The notes: generated by a model not told the origin, from the letters alone. A stretch of DNA of 64,000 nt from RGIG3009 sp045595845 (GCA_045595845.1 JAZOBF010000049.1:1-64000); one strand, 5' to 3'; shown: positions 17,072-26,271, counted from the stretch's first letter. Numbers and translations: made by a program.

Positions 17072-17905
17072 TCACAAGGAATAGACAAGCGGAAACAGTC
17101 GCACAACCAGTAAGACAACAGGCAGCACAAACAGCAAGGAATCAAAACGATCCATCATACCGCCGTGGCCGGGGAAAAACTTTCCGAAATCTTTCACCCC
17201 GCAACGGCGTTTAATTACGGAAGCAAAGAGGTCACCAACCACCGAAAGCGGTGCACAGATCAGTGCCAACACGAATATTTCGCCGTATGATACACCGGCC
17301 GTACCTTTCAAAACGGCGCTTTCGTACACAAGACCGGCAAGCAGACTGACCATCACAGACACAGCAATACCGCCAATAAGGCCTTCCACCGTCTTTTTGG
17401 GAGAAATGCGCGGACACAACTTATGTTTACCGAAAAATGTGCCGACAAAATACGCACCGCTATCCGTCATCCACGCCATAAGGAGTGCTAAAAACACATA
17501 AAACAAACCATCGCTGTCCCGTTCCCCTGCTGTACGCAAGTATGACAGGCACGCAAACGAGAGTGATACCAAAACCGACAGTAAAAAGACGATGGCGACT
17601 TTATCCAGCGGAACAGACTCGTGATAGCGAATGGTGAGAAACACCAAAGCCAGTACATACAACAAGCATAACACGAACACCCAACCGCCGTTAATACGAC
17701 TGAAAAACGGGGCGACAACAGCAAACGCAACAGCCGTCGCCTCCAAGCCGCGATGTTGGACCACCTTTGTTACGGTGAGTATTTCAAACACGGCAACACC
17801 CGCGATAAACGAGGTGGCAACCGTTAGCGCGACACTCCACGGAATAAACAAAATCGCGAGAAACAAAGCGGCAGAAATACCCGCTGTGATTAATCGTGTT
17901 TTCAT
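17072..17905 (-). CDS. cdsA: phosphatidate cytidylyltransferase
   Basis: This 277-residue membrane enzyme makes CDP-diacylglycerol from CTP and phosphatidate for phospholipid synthesis. The C-terminal signature reads as the family's KR-CGVKDFGKFFPGHGGMMDRFDS stretch (about residues 230-255), with SPKKTVEGLIGG before it. About eight helices are predicted. ATG 17905 follows AGGAGG at nine bases. It lies 18 bases after uppS. Confidence 0.95.
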   Translation of the reverse strand: MKTRLITAGISAALFLAILFIPWSVALTVATSFIAGVAVFEILTVTKVVQHRGLEATAVAFAVVAPFFSRINGGWVFVLCLLYVLALVFLTIRYHESVPLDKVAIVFLLSVLVSLSFACLSYLRTAGERDSDGLFYVFLALLMAWMTDSGAYFVGTFFGKHKLCPRISPKKTVEGLIGGIAVSVMVSLLAGLVYESAVLKGTAGVSYGEIFVLALICAPLSVVGDLFASVIKRRCGVKDFGKFFPGHGGMMDRFDSLLFVLPVVLLVVRLFPLVYSL

Positions 17906-17923
17906 GTTGATATATCCTCCTGT

Positions 17924-18664
17924 TTACACACCACCGAAACGGCGATGACGTCCTGCATATACAGCTAAGGCACGATCTAAATCTTTTGTGGTATAGTCGG
18001 GCCATAAGATTTCATCAAAGACATATTCCGCATACGCACATTGCCAAATCAAAAAATTGGACAGGCGATATTCACCGCTCGGGCGAAGAATCAAATCGAC
18101 AGGCGGTTGACCAGCCGTGTACAAGTGCTGTTCCACACAAGCATCGTCGATAGCGTCCGGAGCAAGCTCACCGACTTGCACCCGCTTAGCCAGAGTGCGC
18201 ATAGCCGTAACGAGCTCTGCGCGGCCACCGTAATTAATGGCAATATTGAGTATCATACCGTCCTTATCAGCGGTTGCTTCCTCGGCTTCACGCATAAGAT
18301 CCTGAATATCGGGTGCCAACATGGAACGATCACCGATAAAGCGGGTGCGGATATTTTCTTTTTTAAAATCGGCAAGCGATTCCTTCAGATATTCGCGAAG
18401 AAGATTCATAATCGCATCAATTTCTTCTTGCGGACGCTTCCAATTCTCGGTAGAAAATGTATAAAATGTAGCAACCTGTATCCCGCGTTTCTCGCAGTGC
18501 TTGGCGATTGTGCGAAACACTTTGGCACCCGTCACATGACCTGCCTGACGCGGCAACCCGCGTTTTTTAGCCCAACGACCGTTTCCATCCATGATAATGC
18601 CGATATGCTTCGGCACGACGGCCGGTCCCTCCGTTGGTTTCTTTTTAAAAGAAAAAAGCGCCAC
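17924..18664 (-). CDS. uppS: isoprenyl transferase (undecaprenyl diphosphate synthase)
   Basis: This protein of about 246 residues condenses isopentenyl diphosphate onto farnesyl diphosphate to give undecaprenyl diphosphate, the cell-wall lipid carrier. The catalytic IIMDGNGRWAKKRGLPR is near residue 25; the C-terminus has DLILRPSGEYRLSNFLIWQ. The frame is open upstream, but a GTG at 18664 with GAGGGGGAAG before it gives the usual length, so I take that start. It follows frr after a gap that holds a hairpin without a T-run (18691-18725). Confidence 0.93.
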   Translation of the reverse strand: MALFSFKKKPTEGPAVVPKHIGIIMDGNGRWAKKRGLPRQAGHVTGAKVFRTIAKHCEKRGIQVATFYTFSTENWKRPQEEIDAIMNLLREYLKESLADFKKENIRTRFIGDRSMLAPDIQDLMREAEEATADKDGMILNIAINYGGRAELVTAMRTLAKRVQVGELAPDAIDDACVEQHLYTAGQPPVDLILRPSGEYRLSNFLIWQCAYAEYVFDEILWPDYTTKDLDRALAVYAGRHRRFGGV

Positions 18665-18752
18665 CTGTCTTCCCCCTCTTTCAGCAAGCAAGTGACCGGT
18701 GGATAACGATACTCCGCCGGTCACTCTGGGTTCAAATACTGGGTAAATGGGA

Positions 18753-19307
18753 TCAGATTTCCATGATCTCTTTATCTTTTTTCGCCGAAATGGAATCAAT
18801 TTCTTTGCAGAATTTATCCGTAAGATCCTGCATCTTCTTTTCAGCATTTTTGAAATCGTCTTCCGTAATCTCAGACTTTTTCTTCATATCTTTGAGTTTT
18901 TCCAAGGAATCACGGCGGATGGAACGAATCGCCACCTTGGAATCCTCGGCATATTTATAGACGCCCTTTACCAGTTCTTTACGGCGCTCCTCGGTCAACG
19001 GCGGAAAGTTTAAACGCAAGGTGCTGCCGTCGTTTTGCGGGTTGAGCCCCAAATCCGAGGTCAAGATGGCTTTTTCAATATCACGCAAGCAAGATTTATC
19101 CCACGGCGCAATCAAAATCGTGCGCGGTTCGGGAACCGACACCGCCGCCACTTGGTTGATGGGTGTGGAAGCACCGTAATATTCCACCATCACACGGTCC
19201 AAAACCGCAGGATTGGCACGGCCTGCGCGAATCGCACTATATTCGTTGAGCAACGCGTTAATGGTCTTATCCATTTTTTCCTGTGCTCTTTCAAAAATTG
19301 TATTCAT
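18753..19307 (-). CDS. frr: ribosome recycling factor
   Basis: This 184-residue protein splits the post-termination ribosome with EF-G. The RRF signature GRANPAVLDRVMVEYYG is near residue 30 and the C-terminal coiled-coil helix is lysine-rich, as expected. ATG 19307 has AAGGAGG at six bases. It directly follows pyrH, the usual bacterial order. Confidence 0.97.
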   Translation of the reverse strand: MNTIFERAQEKMDKTINALLNEYSAIRAGRANPAVLDRVMVEYYGASTPINQVAAVSVPEPRTILIAPWDKSCLRDIEKAILTSDLGLNPQNDGSTLRLNFPPLTEERRKELVKGVYKYAEDSKVAIRSIRRDSLEKLKDMKKKSEITEDDFKNAEKKMQDLTDKFCKEIDSISAKKDKEIMEI

Positions 19308-19344
19308 AATGATCCTCCTTCAAAATACGAACGCGGTATTAAAA

Positions 19345-20052
19345 TCAGGAATGTACCACCGTGCCGACATTTTCACCGGCAATGGCACGCACGATATTTT
19401 CAGGTTGTTCAAGATTGAACACCAAAATCGGCAGCTGATTGTCATTGCACAAGCTGGCCGCAGTAGAATCCATCACTTTCAGATCGCGGTTGAGCACATC
19501 CATAAATGTAAGCGTGTCGTATTTGACAGCGTTGGGATTTTTCTTGGGATCGCTGTCATAGACACCATCTACCATGCTCGCTTTAAAAATGATATCCGCC
19601 TCAATCTCTAATGCACGCAATGCGGAGGCGGTATCCGTAGAGAAGAAGGGGTTACCCGTACCGCAACCAAACACCACAACGCGCCCTTTTTCCAAATGGC
19701 GTACCGCACGATTGCGAATATAGGGTTCCGCAATCTCATGCATGGCGATAGCCGTTTGCACACGCACCTCACAACCACACTGCTCCAAGGAATCAGCAAG
19801 CGCTAAAGCGTTGATGGTGGTGGCAAGCATACCCATATGGTCGGCACGCGTGCGATCCATCTCACCGCTGGAACGGCCGCGCCAGAAGTTACCGCCGCCG
19901 ACAACGATAGCAATTTGAGCGCCCGCATCGACACATTCTTTGATTGCTCGGCACACGCATCCCAGCGTTTCAAAGTCCAGTCCATGCCCTTGTTCACCGG
20001 ATAATGCTTCGCCGCTAAGTTTCAGTAATACGCGTTTATACTTCGGTTTCAT
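19345..20052 (-). CDS. pyrH: UMP kinase
   Basis: This 235-residue bacterial-type uridylate kinase phosphorylates UMP to UDP. It belongs to the amino acid kinase fold: RVLLKLSGEAL at the N-terminus, IVVGGGNFWRG, and FGCGTGNPFFSTDTASALRA. It is the first gene of the minus-strand cluster that runs to polC; tsf and rpsB, which often precede it, are not here. A promoter with 17-base spacing lies upstream. Confidence 0.97.
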   Translation of the reverse strand: MKPKYKRVLLKLSGEALSGEQGHGLDFETLGCVCRAIKECVDAGAQIAIVVGGGNFWRGRSSGEMDRTRADHMGMLATTINALALADSLEQCGCEVRVQTAIAMHEIAEPYIRNRAVRHLEKGRVVVFGCGTGNPFFSTDTASALRALEIEADIIFKASMVDGVYDSDPKKNPNAVKYDTLTFMDVLNRDLKVMDSTAASLCNDNQLPILVFNLEQPENIVRAIAGENVGTVVHS

Positions 20053-20089
20053 GCAGACACACTCATTTCCCCTTATATTCTTACTCCAT

Positions 20090-20118
20090 ATTTTACTATA
20101 AATTAATTATTCTGTAAA
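20090..20118 (-). promoter_or_regulatory. promoter of the pyrH-polC cluster
   Basis: On the minus strand TTTACA (20113-20118) and TAAAAT (20090-20095) are separated by 17 bases in very A/T-rich DNA, about 38 bases before pyrH. Confidence 0.55.
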
Positions 20119-20140
20119 GAGTAGATTTGATTTTTCACCA

Positions 20141-20173
20141 AAAAAACGACGGTATGGATATACCGCCGTTTTT
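20141..20173 (-). terminator. Rho-independent terminator of the glycosidase-type gene
   Basis: On the minus strand a 13-bp stem with one G-T wobble and an ATCC loop is followed by seven T. It lies just after the stop of the gene at 20178 and before the pyrH promoter. Confidence 0.8.
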
Positions 20174-20177
20174 CATG

Positions 20178-21587
20178 TTATTCTCCCGCTGTGGTAGTAG
20201 GATCGGCAACAGACATCTCCGTAGTCGGAACTTCGGTCGTTTGCGTCGTCGCGGACTCCGTTTGAGGAGCGGTTGTTGTCGAATCGACAGCGGTTGTCGT
20301 TCCACTCGTAGCGGTGGTGGTCGGTCGGGAATTGGTTGCTTGCGAATAGTCGGTAATCTCGCCCGCCGCCGATTCCGGTGTATGCGCGACCAACCAACCG
20401 GTAGCCAAGTAGCGACCTCGACCGGCAATGGCGGGATTGCAAACCGTATTAATCAGTTGTCCTTGCAACGCCATGGAGGACGAAGTACCGCCGTCCAAAT
20501 TAGCGGCATTCACCGCGCCGTACTCCCACAAAATATCGGCAACCAGCTCCATGTTGGCGCCGTCCACGCTGCGCTTTGCGCTACCGTCCACCACCAACAA
20601 CATCACCATGCCATCCGCACGCTGACCGATAGCCGAACGGGGATCGTAGCCACCGGACGAGCCTTTAAACTGCGCTTTTTCGCCGTTCATGATAAGAAAC
20701 GGACTCCAACTGAGTTTGTTCCAGCTGATACCGTCGCGCAGACCGAGTCCTCTCACAGCCTCTTCATCGTATTCGCCAAGTATCAGCACATTTTCCTGAT
20801 TAAAACCAATGATGTTATAGGTCTTTTGTTCTTCATAAATGGTAATCTCAGAATCTTTAATAACCATCTCGGTCGGGATACCGCCCGAACCGACACCGCC
20901 CTCGTCTTTGAAACCACCGGCATTGATACCGCACAGGGCGTTATTGGTGTTACACATATCCGCCATTAGCTGACCGCGCTTACCGAGTTTATTCGTAACA
21001 CCAAGGAATACGCGAGACGGATCTTTGATTTGGATAAGTCGCGCCGTATATTTTCCTCGTTTGGTCTTGCCGCTGAATTCCAACACCTGTACTTCGCCAT
21101 CGTCATAAATAATGTCGCCGGGATATTTTTCGGAAGTGGCAAACTCCGGTTTAGAGACATCCGGCTCAAGGGGCAGAATTAAATCCGGATCAAAATCACT
21201 GTCAGGTGCCTGTGTGCCGTTTGCCGCCAGCACCGCTTCAATGGTTTCTTGCGAGAAGAAAGTGGTGCATAACCACGGATTGGAGGTGTGATAGGTCATC
21301 AAAATATATTGACTGCGCATATCGGGCATCAACGGCGTGTAAAACATGACCAAAAAGAATGCCACGGTCAGCACGATTAATCCGCCAAATCCGACACCTG
21401 TCCAACCCAAGATACGAAGCCACAAAGGTTTCTTATCAGGCGCTTTACCGTGTCGCGGTCCTTTGTTTTTCTGTATGGGAGCCTCATCGACATCTACCGT
21501 TTGGGGAACGACAGATTCCGCTTCGGGCATTGTTTCCGGTTGTTCCTCGCGTTCAACGAGGGCAACACCGTTCTCCATTTCATCCAT
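20178..21587 (-). CDS. membrane-anchored phosphodiester glycosidase (NAGPA) domain protein
   Basis: This 469-residue protein has an acidic cytoplasmic N-terminus, one membrane helix near residues 60-85, and an extracellular domain of the phosphodiester glycosidase family (PF09992). Characteristic segments are CGINAGGFKDEGG, GGIPTEMVIKDS and AANLDGGTSSSMALQ. The last 55 residues are rich in Thr and Ser (many TTT runs), like a wall-spanning or glycosylated stalk. Family members remove sugar phosphodiesters; the substrate here, perhaps a wall polymer, is a guess. ATG 21587 has AAAGGAAG at nine bases; the TTG at 21596 lies directly on the ribosome site. Confidence 0.85.
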   Translation of the reverse strand: MDEMENGVALVEREEQPETMPEAESVVPQTVDVDEAPIQKNKGPRHGKAPDKKPLWLRILGWTGVGFGGLIVLTVAFFLVMFYTPLMPDMRSQYILMTYHTSNPWLCTTFFSQETIEAVLAANGTQAPDSDFDPDLILPLEPDVSKPEFATSEKYPGDIIYDDGEVQVLEFSGKTKRGKYTARLIQIKDPSRVFLGVTNKLGKRGQLMADMCNTNNALCGINAGGFKDEGGVGSGGIPTEMVIKDSEITIYEEQKTYNIIGFNQENVLILGEYDEEAVRGLGLRDGISWNKLSWSPFLIMNGEKAQFKGSSGGYDPRSAIGQRADGMVMLLVVDGSAKRSVDGANMELVADILWEYGAVNAANLDGGTSSSMALQGQLINTVCNPAIAGRGRYLATGWLVAHTPESAAGEITDYSQATNSRPTTTATSGTTTAVDSTTTAPQTESATTQTTEVPTTEMSVADPTTTAGE

Positions 21588-21662
21588 GCGGTTCAACTTC
21601 CTTTCACCTCAAGAAGAATATCATAATTCGACATAAAAATCAAGACACGCCGTGCAGTTGGT

Positions 21663-22781
21663 TCAATATCCCAGTAATGCCGAAAAAACAAATAAAATCG
21701 CTAAAAAACCGAAATTAAATGCAGAAAACAGCAATAAGTAACGGCGTTTACCCTCTTTATCGTGTTTTATGTACTCACTGTAAGTGATAAGACTGGCAAG
21801 GGATGCGATTATGGTACCGGCACCACCGATATTCACCCCCACAAGGAGTGACGAATAGGAAGTGGTAAAACGGGAAAGTAAAACAGCAGTAGGCACATTG
21901 CTGATACATTGGCAAGATAGCACACTAAACAACAGCGTATTCCGCGAAAGTAAATCGCTGAGCAATGCGTGTACAAGCGGCAACCGCGACAAATTACCGG
22001 CAAATACGAAAAAAGCCATAAAGGTAAACAAAAGCGGATAATCCACCATCATTAACGCGCGGCGATCCGCAAACCACAACACGATCGGAATCACAAGCAG
22101 TCCGATCCAATACGGAATGCCGCGGAACACGATGGCGATAGATAACGCAAACAACACCAGATACAGTATCACTTTTTTGCGTTCAAGACTCACCGACTCG
22201 TTGGGCAGTTCCAACGGTTCGGGGCGCACCATAACTACACAACAAAGCGTAATTAACGCGATAGACAACGCAAACGGCGGTGTCATAATGGCAAGAAAGG
22301 TACCGTCAGGGATATTAAAATAACTGTACAGATATAAATTTTGCGGGTTGCCGAATGGAGTAAGCATACCGCCCAAATTGGCGGCAATATTTTGCATGAT
22401 AAAGGTAAACGCCATGTACTGCCGCTTGCCCGTTGTTTCCAATACAAAAAAGCCAAGCGGTAAAAACGTGAGCAACGCCATATCGTTAGCAATCAACATG
22501 GAACCGATAAAAGTAATATATACCAGCGCCAATACGCAACCGCGTATCGTCCGAAAGCGCCGCACAATCTGTTGTGCCAGCGCATAGAAAAACCGCATGT
22601 TTTTCAATGCGCACACAACGGCAAGTACACAAAACAAGCAAACGAGTGTTTTCCAATCAAAATACCGCAAATACTCAGCATCGGGCGGTACGAGAAATGT
22701 AGTAACAACAGCAGCAAGTAACGCAACGCACAACACGGTATTGCGCCGAACAAACGCCCGCAGATGTAAATACCAAAACAT
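21663..22781 (-). CDS. SLC13/ArsB-like anion permease
   Basis: This 372-residue membrane protein has about ten helices. NDMALLTFLPLGF and NLGGMLTPFGNPQN in the first half and CISNVPTAVLLSRF with GVNIGGAGTIIASLASLI in the second half are the paired hairpin motifs of the ion transporter superfamily (SLC13, CitM, ArsB). It is shorter than most DASS transporters (about 450) and close to small YbiR-type permeases. Substrate cannot be told. ATG 22781 has GGAGGGGAGAG upstream. It is on the same strand as the glycosidase-type gene, 75 bases apart, with no visible terminator between. Confidence 0.8.
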   Translation of the reverse strand: MFWYLHLRAFVRRNTVLCVALLAAVVTTFLVPPDAEYLRYFDWKTLVCLFCVLAVVCALKNMRFFYALAQQIVRRFRTIRGCVLALVYITFIGSMLIANDMALLTFLPLGFFVLETTGKRQYMAFTFIMQNIAANLGGMLTPFGNPQNLYLYSYFNIPDGTFLAIMTPPFALSIALITLCCVVMVRPEPLELPNESVSLERKKVILYLVLFALSIAIVFRGIPYWIGLLVIPIVLWFADRRALMMVDYPLLFTFMAFFVFAGNLSRLPLVHALLSDLLSRNTLLFSVLSCQCISNVPTAVLLSRFTTSYSSLLVGVNIGGAGTIIASLASLITYSEYIKHDKEGKRRYLLLFSAFNFGFLAILFVFSALLGY

Positions 22782-22889
22782 ATCTCTCCCCTCCGATCTC
22801 GGTTATTATACCGCTCTTTTTGCGGTTTTTCAATTGTTTCTTTTCATTTGTGACAAAGTATGATATACTGGTAAGCGGAGTTGATTAAT

Positions 22890-23444
22890 ATGCCGTCTAC
22901 ATTGCTTCATATTTGTTGTGCCCCTTGCTCTGTTCGTTGTATTGAAACCTTACGTGACGAGGGCATTGAGCCCGTGGGATACTGGTACAACCCCAACATT
23001 CATCCGTATACCGAATACCGCAGTCGTAAAACAACACTTGAAGAGTACGCCAAACAGATACAAGTACCTCTTATTGTCAACAACGAATACGGACTTCGCC
23101 CGTTTTTACAAGCAGTCGGTTCTCAGTTTGATAATCGTTGTGCCACCTGTTACCGACAACGCTTAGAGGAAACGGCCCGCTGTGCGGCGGAGCATGGTTT
23201 TGAGTCGTTTACCACGACCTTACTCATCAGCCCGTATCAAAATCATGCGTTAATCGTAGAAGTTGCCGAACAAGCAGCCGCCGCCCACGGTGTGACCTTT
23301 CTGTATCGGGATTTTCGTCCGACTTTCAAAGAAGGTCAACAGATTGCGCGGGACAGCGGCTTGTATATGCAAAAATATTGTGGTTGTATTTTCAGTGAGG
23401 AAGAACGGTATCGTCGGCGCAAAAAAACGACAACGACGGAGTAA
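22890..23444 (+). CDS. queH: epoxyqueuosine reductase QueH (DUF208)
   Basis: This 184-residue protein performs the last step of queuosine synthesis, reducing epoxyqueuosine in tRNA. The family Cys set is present: HICCAPC (Cys9, Cys10, Cys13), FDNRCATCYRQRL in the middle and QKYCGCIFS at the end; these bind Fe-S and metal. ATG 22890 follows GGAG at nine bases. TTTTCA (22841) and TATACT (22864) with a 17-base spacer form a likely promoter. The last 53 bases overlap the convergent phosphopantetheinyl transferase gene. Confidence 0.93.
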   Translation: MPSTLLHICCAPCSVRCIETLRDEGIEPVGYWYNPNIHPYTEYRSRKTTLEEYAKQIQVPLIVNNEYGLRPFLQAVGSQFDNRCATCYRQRLEETARCAAEHGFESFTTTLLISPYQNHALIVEVAEQAAAAHGVTFLYRDFRPTFKEGQQIARDSGLYMQKYCGCIFSEEERYRRRKKTTTTE

Positions 23445-23976
23445 ATACCTGTTTTTGACTGCATACCGTCAAGGAATACTCACCGAATGAGTATTCTTGA
23501 AAGTGCCAGCGGTCATCCGGTTCGATACGCAATCCCCCCAGTCCTATGCCGACGGCTTTGAGGTAACTTTCGTGTCGCGTCCACAACCCAAAAAAAGCAT
23601 CGGGCGTTAGCGGTTCGGTGATACCAAAAAGGCGCTTGGCAAGACGGGCGGTATCGATGTTTCGAATCTGCTCAATATCCACGCCTATCGGCGCATCATC
23701 CAACGCACACACGGCAAAACCGCCGCTGTGGGAAAGACTGAAATGTAAGTCGGGGTGATCGGCAAGGAACGGCTTTCCGTGAGAGTCTGTTTGAATGGTT
23801 ACCTCCCGCTCGCGTAAACCGACCGTGCGCAAGCAAGCGTCCAAAGCAATTCCCGCGCACAGGCTGTGTACTTGATCCTCTTGATTTTTCAGTGCCGCTG
23901 CTTTTTGCAAGCGCGCATCTGATACGATTGCTTTTGCGTAGGGTGCATCGGCAACCGATACCGCGATCAAGACCAT
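23392..23976 (-). CDS. 4'-phosphopantetheinyl transferase, Sfp-like
   Basis: This 194-residue protein transfers phosphopantetheine from CoA to carrier proteins. The Sfp-family motifs are GKPFLADHPDLHFSLSHSG, the metal-binding IGVDIEQIR and WTRHESYLKAVGIGL. In the third motif the usual KEA is replaced by HES, but the catalytic Glu remains. It is shorter than Sfp (about 225) and may act on fatty acid or polyketide carriers. ATG 23976 has GGGGGAG upstream. Its 3' end overlaps queH on the opposite strand, so convergent transcripts are complementary there. Confidence 0.85.
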   Translation of the reverse strand: MVLIAVSVADAPYAKAIVSDARLQKAAALKNQEDQVHSLCAGIALDACLRTVGLREREVTIQTDSHGKPFLADHPDLHFSLSHSGGFAVCALDDAPIGVDIEQIRNIDTARLAKRLFGITEPLTPDAFFGLWTRHESYLKAVGIGLGGLRIEPDDRWHFQEYSFGEYSLTVCSQKQVFTPSLSFFCADDTVLPH

Positions 23977-24044
23977 TCGACTCCCCCCTATCCTTTCTTC
24001 AGTATACTCGAAAATATAAAATTTGTCCAGTTGGAGGTTTTGCT

Positions 24045-24539
24045 ATGAAACGCATCGCCCGCTTTGAATCCGTCTCCGAAAAACAGTTTGCCGCCGATTT
24101 TGCCGATTGTTTCGGCGAAGGCAGTGTCCCCGCGTTACCGCCGTTGCCGCATCGCGCAACGGCCGGCTCAGCAGGATACGATTTTTATCTACCCTGTGCC
24201 GTTCGCCTGCAACCGGGAGAATCGGTAAAAATCCCCACAGGTGTGCGTGTACACATTAACGAAGGATGGGTGCTGAAAATTTATCCGCGCAGCGGTTTGG
24301 GATTTAAGTTCCGCTTACAGCTCAACAATACGGTGGGCATCATCGATAGTGATTATTATGGCGCGGATAACGAAGGACACATTCTCATCAAGCTGACCAA
24401 CGATTCCCGCGAACAAAAAATGGTCGATTTGCCCGCCGGCGCGGCGTTCGCGCAAGGTGTCTTTGTGGAATTCGGCATCACCGAGGACGACGATGCCGAC
24501 GCGGAGCGCCACGGTGGGTTCGGCAGTACAAGCAAATAA
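24045..24539 (+). CDS. dut: dUTP diphosphatase
   Basis: This 164-residue trimeric-type dUTPase hydrolyses dUTP to dUMP and keeps uracil out of DNA. Conserved motifs in order: AGSAGYDFYLP (motif 1), PRSGLGFK (2), NTVGIIDSDYYG (3), the hydrophobic GAAFAQGVFVEF (4) and RHGGFGSTSK (5). ATG 24045 has TTGGAGG at seven bases; a longer reading extends into the divergent neighbour and is unlikely. A strong terminator follows. Confidence 0.93.
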   Translation: MKRIARFESVSEKQFAADFADCFGEGSVPALPPLPHRATAGSAGYDFYLPCAVRLQPGESVKIPTGVRVHINEGWVLKIYPRSGLGFKFRLQLNNTVGIIDSDYYGADNEGHILIKLTNDSREQKMVDLPAGAAFAQGVFVEFGITEDDDADAERHGGFGSTSK

Positions 24540-24545
24540 AATACC

Positions 24546-24582
24546 AACAGCACCGAGTCAATAAAGCTCGGTGCTGTTTTTT
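24546..24582. terminator. terminator between dut and gpsA
   Basis: A perfect 12-bp stem (24546-24557 with 24567-24578) with a nine-base loop and a T-run serves the convergent genes dut and gpsA. Confidence 0.88.
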
Positions 24583-25570
24583 AGTCAATTTCGTTACATC
24601 CGGGACGGTTCATCAGCGTCATGACCGCTTGCTCGGGAGGATAGTTTTCATAACAGATACGGTAACACACCTCGGTAATCGGCATTTCCACGCCTACCTT
24701 TTTGGCAAGATTGTATGCCGTACCCGCTACCAGATAACCTTCTACCGTACCAACACGCTCTACCGCTTCTTTCGGAGACAGACCGCCGCCGATCAACATA
24801 CCCGCGCGTCGGTTGCGCGAATGCATACTGCCGCAGGTCACGATCAGATCGCCCATGCCGGACAATCCGAAAAATGTAGCGGTATCGGCACCGAGTTTCA
24901 CGCCCAAACGCGCAACCTCTGCCAAGCCGCGCGTCATCAAAGCGGCTTTGGTATTGTCGCCCATACCCAACCCGTCGCAAATACCCGCGGCAAGCGCAAT
25001 TACATTTTTAAGGGCACCGCCCAGTTCCACGCCCACAACATCTTCACCGGTATAAATGCGAAATGTGGGATTCATCAGTAATGCTTGCACAGCTTTTGCC
25101 GCTTTGGCATCACGCGAGGCGCTGACAACGACGGTGGGGATCCCTCTTCCCACTTCTTCTGCGTGCGACGGACCGGAAAGCGCCACTGCCGAAATACCCG
25201 GCAACGCCTCTTCAATGACCTCGGTAAAACGACGATACGTGCCCTCTTCCAAGCCCTTTCCGGCATTTGCCACAATCGCTCCCGTTTTTAAGTGCGGGCG
25301 TAACAAAGCGGCTGTTGAGGCAATGGCAAAAGACGGCACTGCCATAATCACCAGATCGGCATTAGCGACTTCACAAATATCGCAAGTCAAGTGTATGGTC
25401 GGGTCTACCGGAATATCCGGTAACAGTTTTTTGTGTTGTCCGTGGCGGCGAATGGAGGCGATTTCCTCTTCAAACGGCGACCACAAAGTCACCTCATGTC
25501 CGTGACGGTTGGCCATAACGGCAAGAGCCGTGCCCCAACCACCCGAACCTAAAATGGTAATATTGGCCAT
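24581..25570 (-). CDS. gpsA: glycerol-3-phosphate dehydrogenase [NAD(P)+]
   Basis: This 329-residue enzyme reduces dihydroxyacetone phosphate to sn-glycerol 3-phosphate, the backbone of phospholipids. The N-terminus has the nucleotide-binding ILGSGGWGTALAVMA; the C-terminal domain has LKNVIALAAGICDGLG and the SRNRRAGMLIGGG loop. ATG 25570 matches the family start and has AGGAAAT upstream. It lies four bases after plsY, whose product uses glycerol 3-phosphate, so the two steps are coupled in one operon. Confidence 0.96.
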   Translation of the reverse strand: MANITILGSGGWGTALAVMANRHGHEVTLWSPFEEEIASIRRHGQHKKLLPDIPVDPTIHLTCDICEVANADLVIMAVPSFAIASTAALLRPHLKTGAIVANAGKGLEEGTYRRFTEVIEEALPGISAVALSGPSHAEEVGRGIPTVVVSASRDAKAAKAVQALLMNPTFRIYTGEDVVGVELGGALKNVIALAAGICDGLGMGDNTKAALMTRGLAEVARLGVKLGADTATFFGLSGMGDLIVTCGSMHSRNRRAGMLIGGGLSPKEAVERVGTVEGYLVAGTAYNLAKKVGVEMPITEVCYRICYENYPPEQAVMTLMNRPGCNEID

Positions 25571-25574
25571 GGTT

Positions 25575-26261
25575 TTATTTCCTCCCGAGCTTACTTTCCG
25601 TTCCGGCAAGAATGCGTTTAATATTTTCGGAGTGCTTGATAATGGCAATCGCGGTAATACACGCCATCGCAACGGTGCAAAATGTCACCGTCTGCCAAGG
25701 CTGTTCATACAGATAAGTGCGGAATACATAGGTGGCAATCGGCAGACTGAAACCTGCAATGATGGAACCCAAGGATACCATGCGAGACATGAGCACCACG
25801 ATTGCAAAAACCGACAGACCGACCAGCGCGGTGCGCCAATCAAGAATCAGCGTCATTCCTAAAATGGTCATGACGCCTTTGCCACCGCGAAAGTTGAAAA
25901 ACACAGGATAAATGTGACCGAGAACACAGCACAGACCAGCCAAGTAGGAACCGATGAGCGTCAAATGTTCCGGATCATACGACGCGAGCGTAGACAGAGA
26001 TAGCGAACGCAGCAATACGCCACCGAGATACACCGACAGCATACTTTTGGCAAGATCGCCGATAAAGGTAAGCAGTGCAGGCAGTTTCCCCTGTGCGCGC
26101 AACACATTGGTTGCGCCCGCATTACCACTTCCGAAAGAACGGATATCCTTACCGGAAAAACACTTTGTGACAATAATCGCAAAACTGATACTGCCGAACA
26201 GGTACGCAATACCCGCCGTGAGTATTAAAGCAAGCCAACTGTTTTGCAAAAACACTACCAT
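25575..26261 (-). CDS. plsY: glycerol-3-phosphate acyltransferase PlsY
   Basis: This 228-residue membrane enzyme acylates glycerol 3-phosphate using acyl-phosphate. Family motifs are GSISFAIIVTK, the SGNAGATNVLR loop and FRGGKGVMT. Five to seven helices are predicted. ATG 26261 follows GTAGGAGG at seven bases. It sits between der and gpsA with short gaps, a common Bacillota arrangement. Confidence 0.95.
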   Translation of the reverse strand: MVVFLQNSWLALILTAGIAYLFGSISFAIIVTKCFSGKDIRSFGSGNAGATNVLRAQGKLPALLTFIGDLAKSMLSVYLGGVLLRSLSLSTLASYDPEHLTLIGSYLAGLCCVLGHIYPVFFNFRGGKGVMTILGMTLILDWRTALVGLSVFAIVVLMSRMVSLGSIIAGFSLPIATYVFRTYLYEQPWQTVTFCTVAMACITAIAIIKHSENIKRILAGTESKLGRK

Positions 26262-26271
26262 AGCTTTCCTC

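Noticed and set aside
18691..18725. Terminator between frr and uppS (AGTGACCGG/CCGGTCACT stem)
   Set aside because: There is no T-run on either side and the loop is 17 bases; the genes are usually cotranscribed. It may affect RNA stability only.
22810..22831. Terminator ACCGC-GCGGT with T-run upstream of queH
   Set aside because: It has a 5-bp stem, and no plus-strand gene ends before it; the neighbouring minus-strand gene starts, not ends, nearby.
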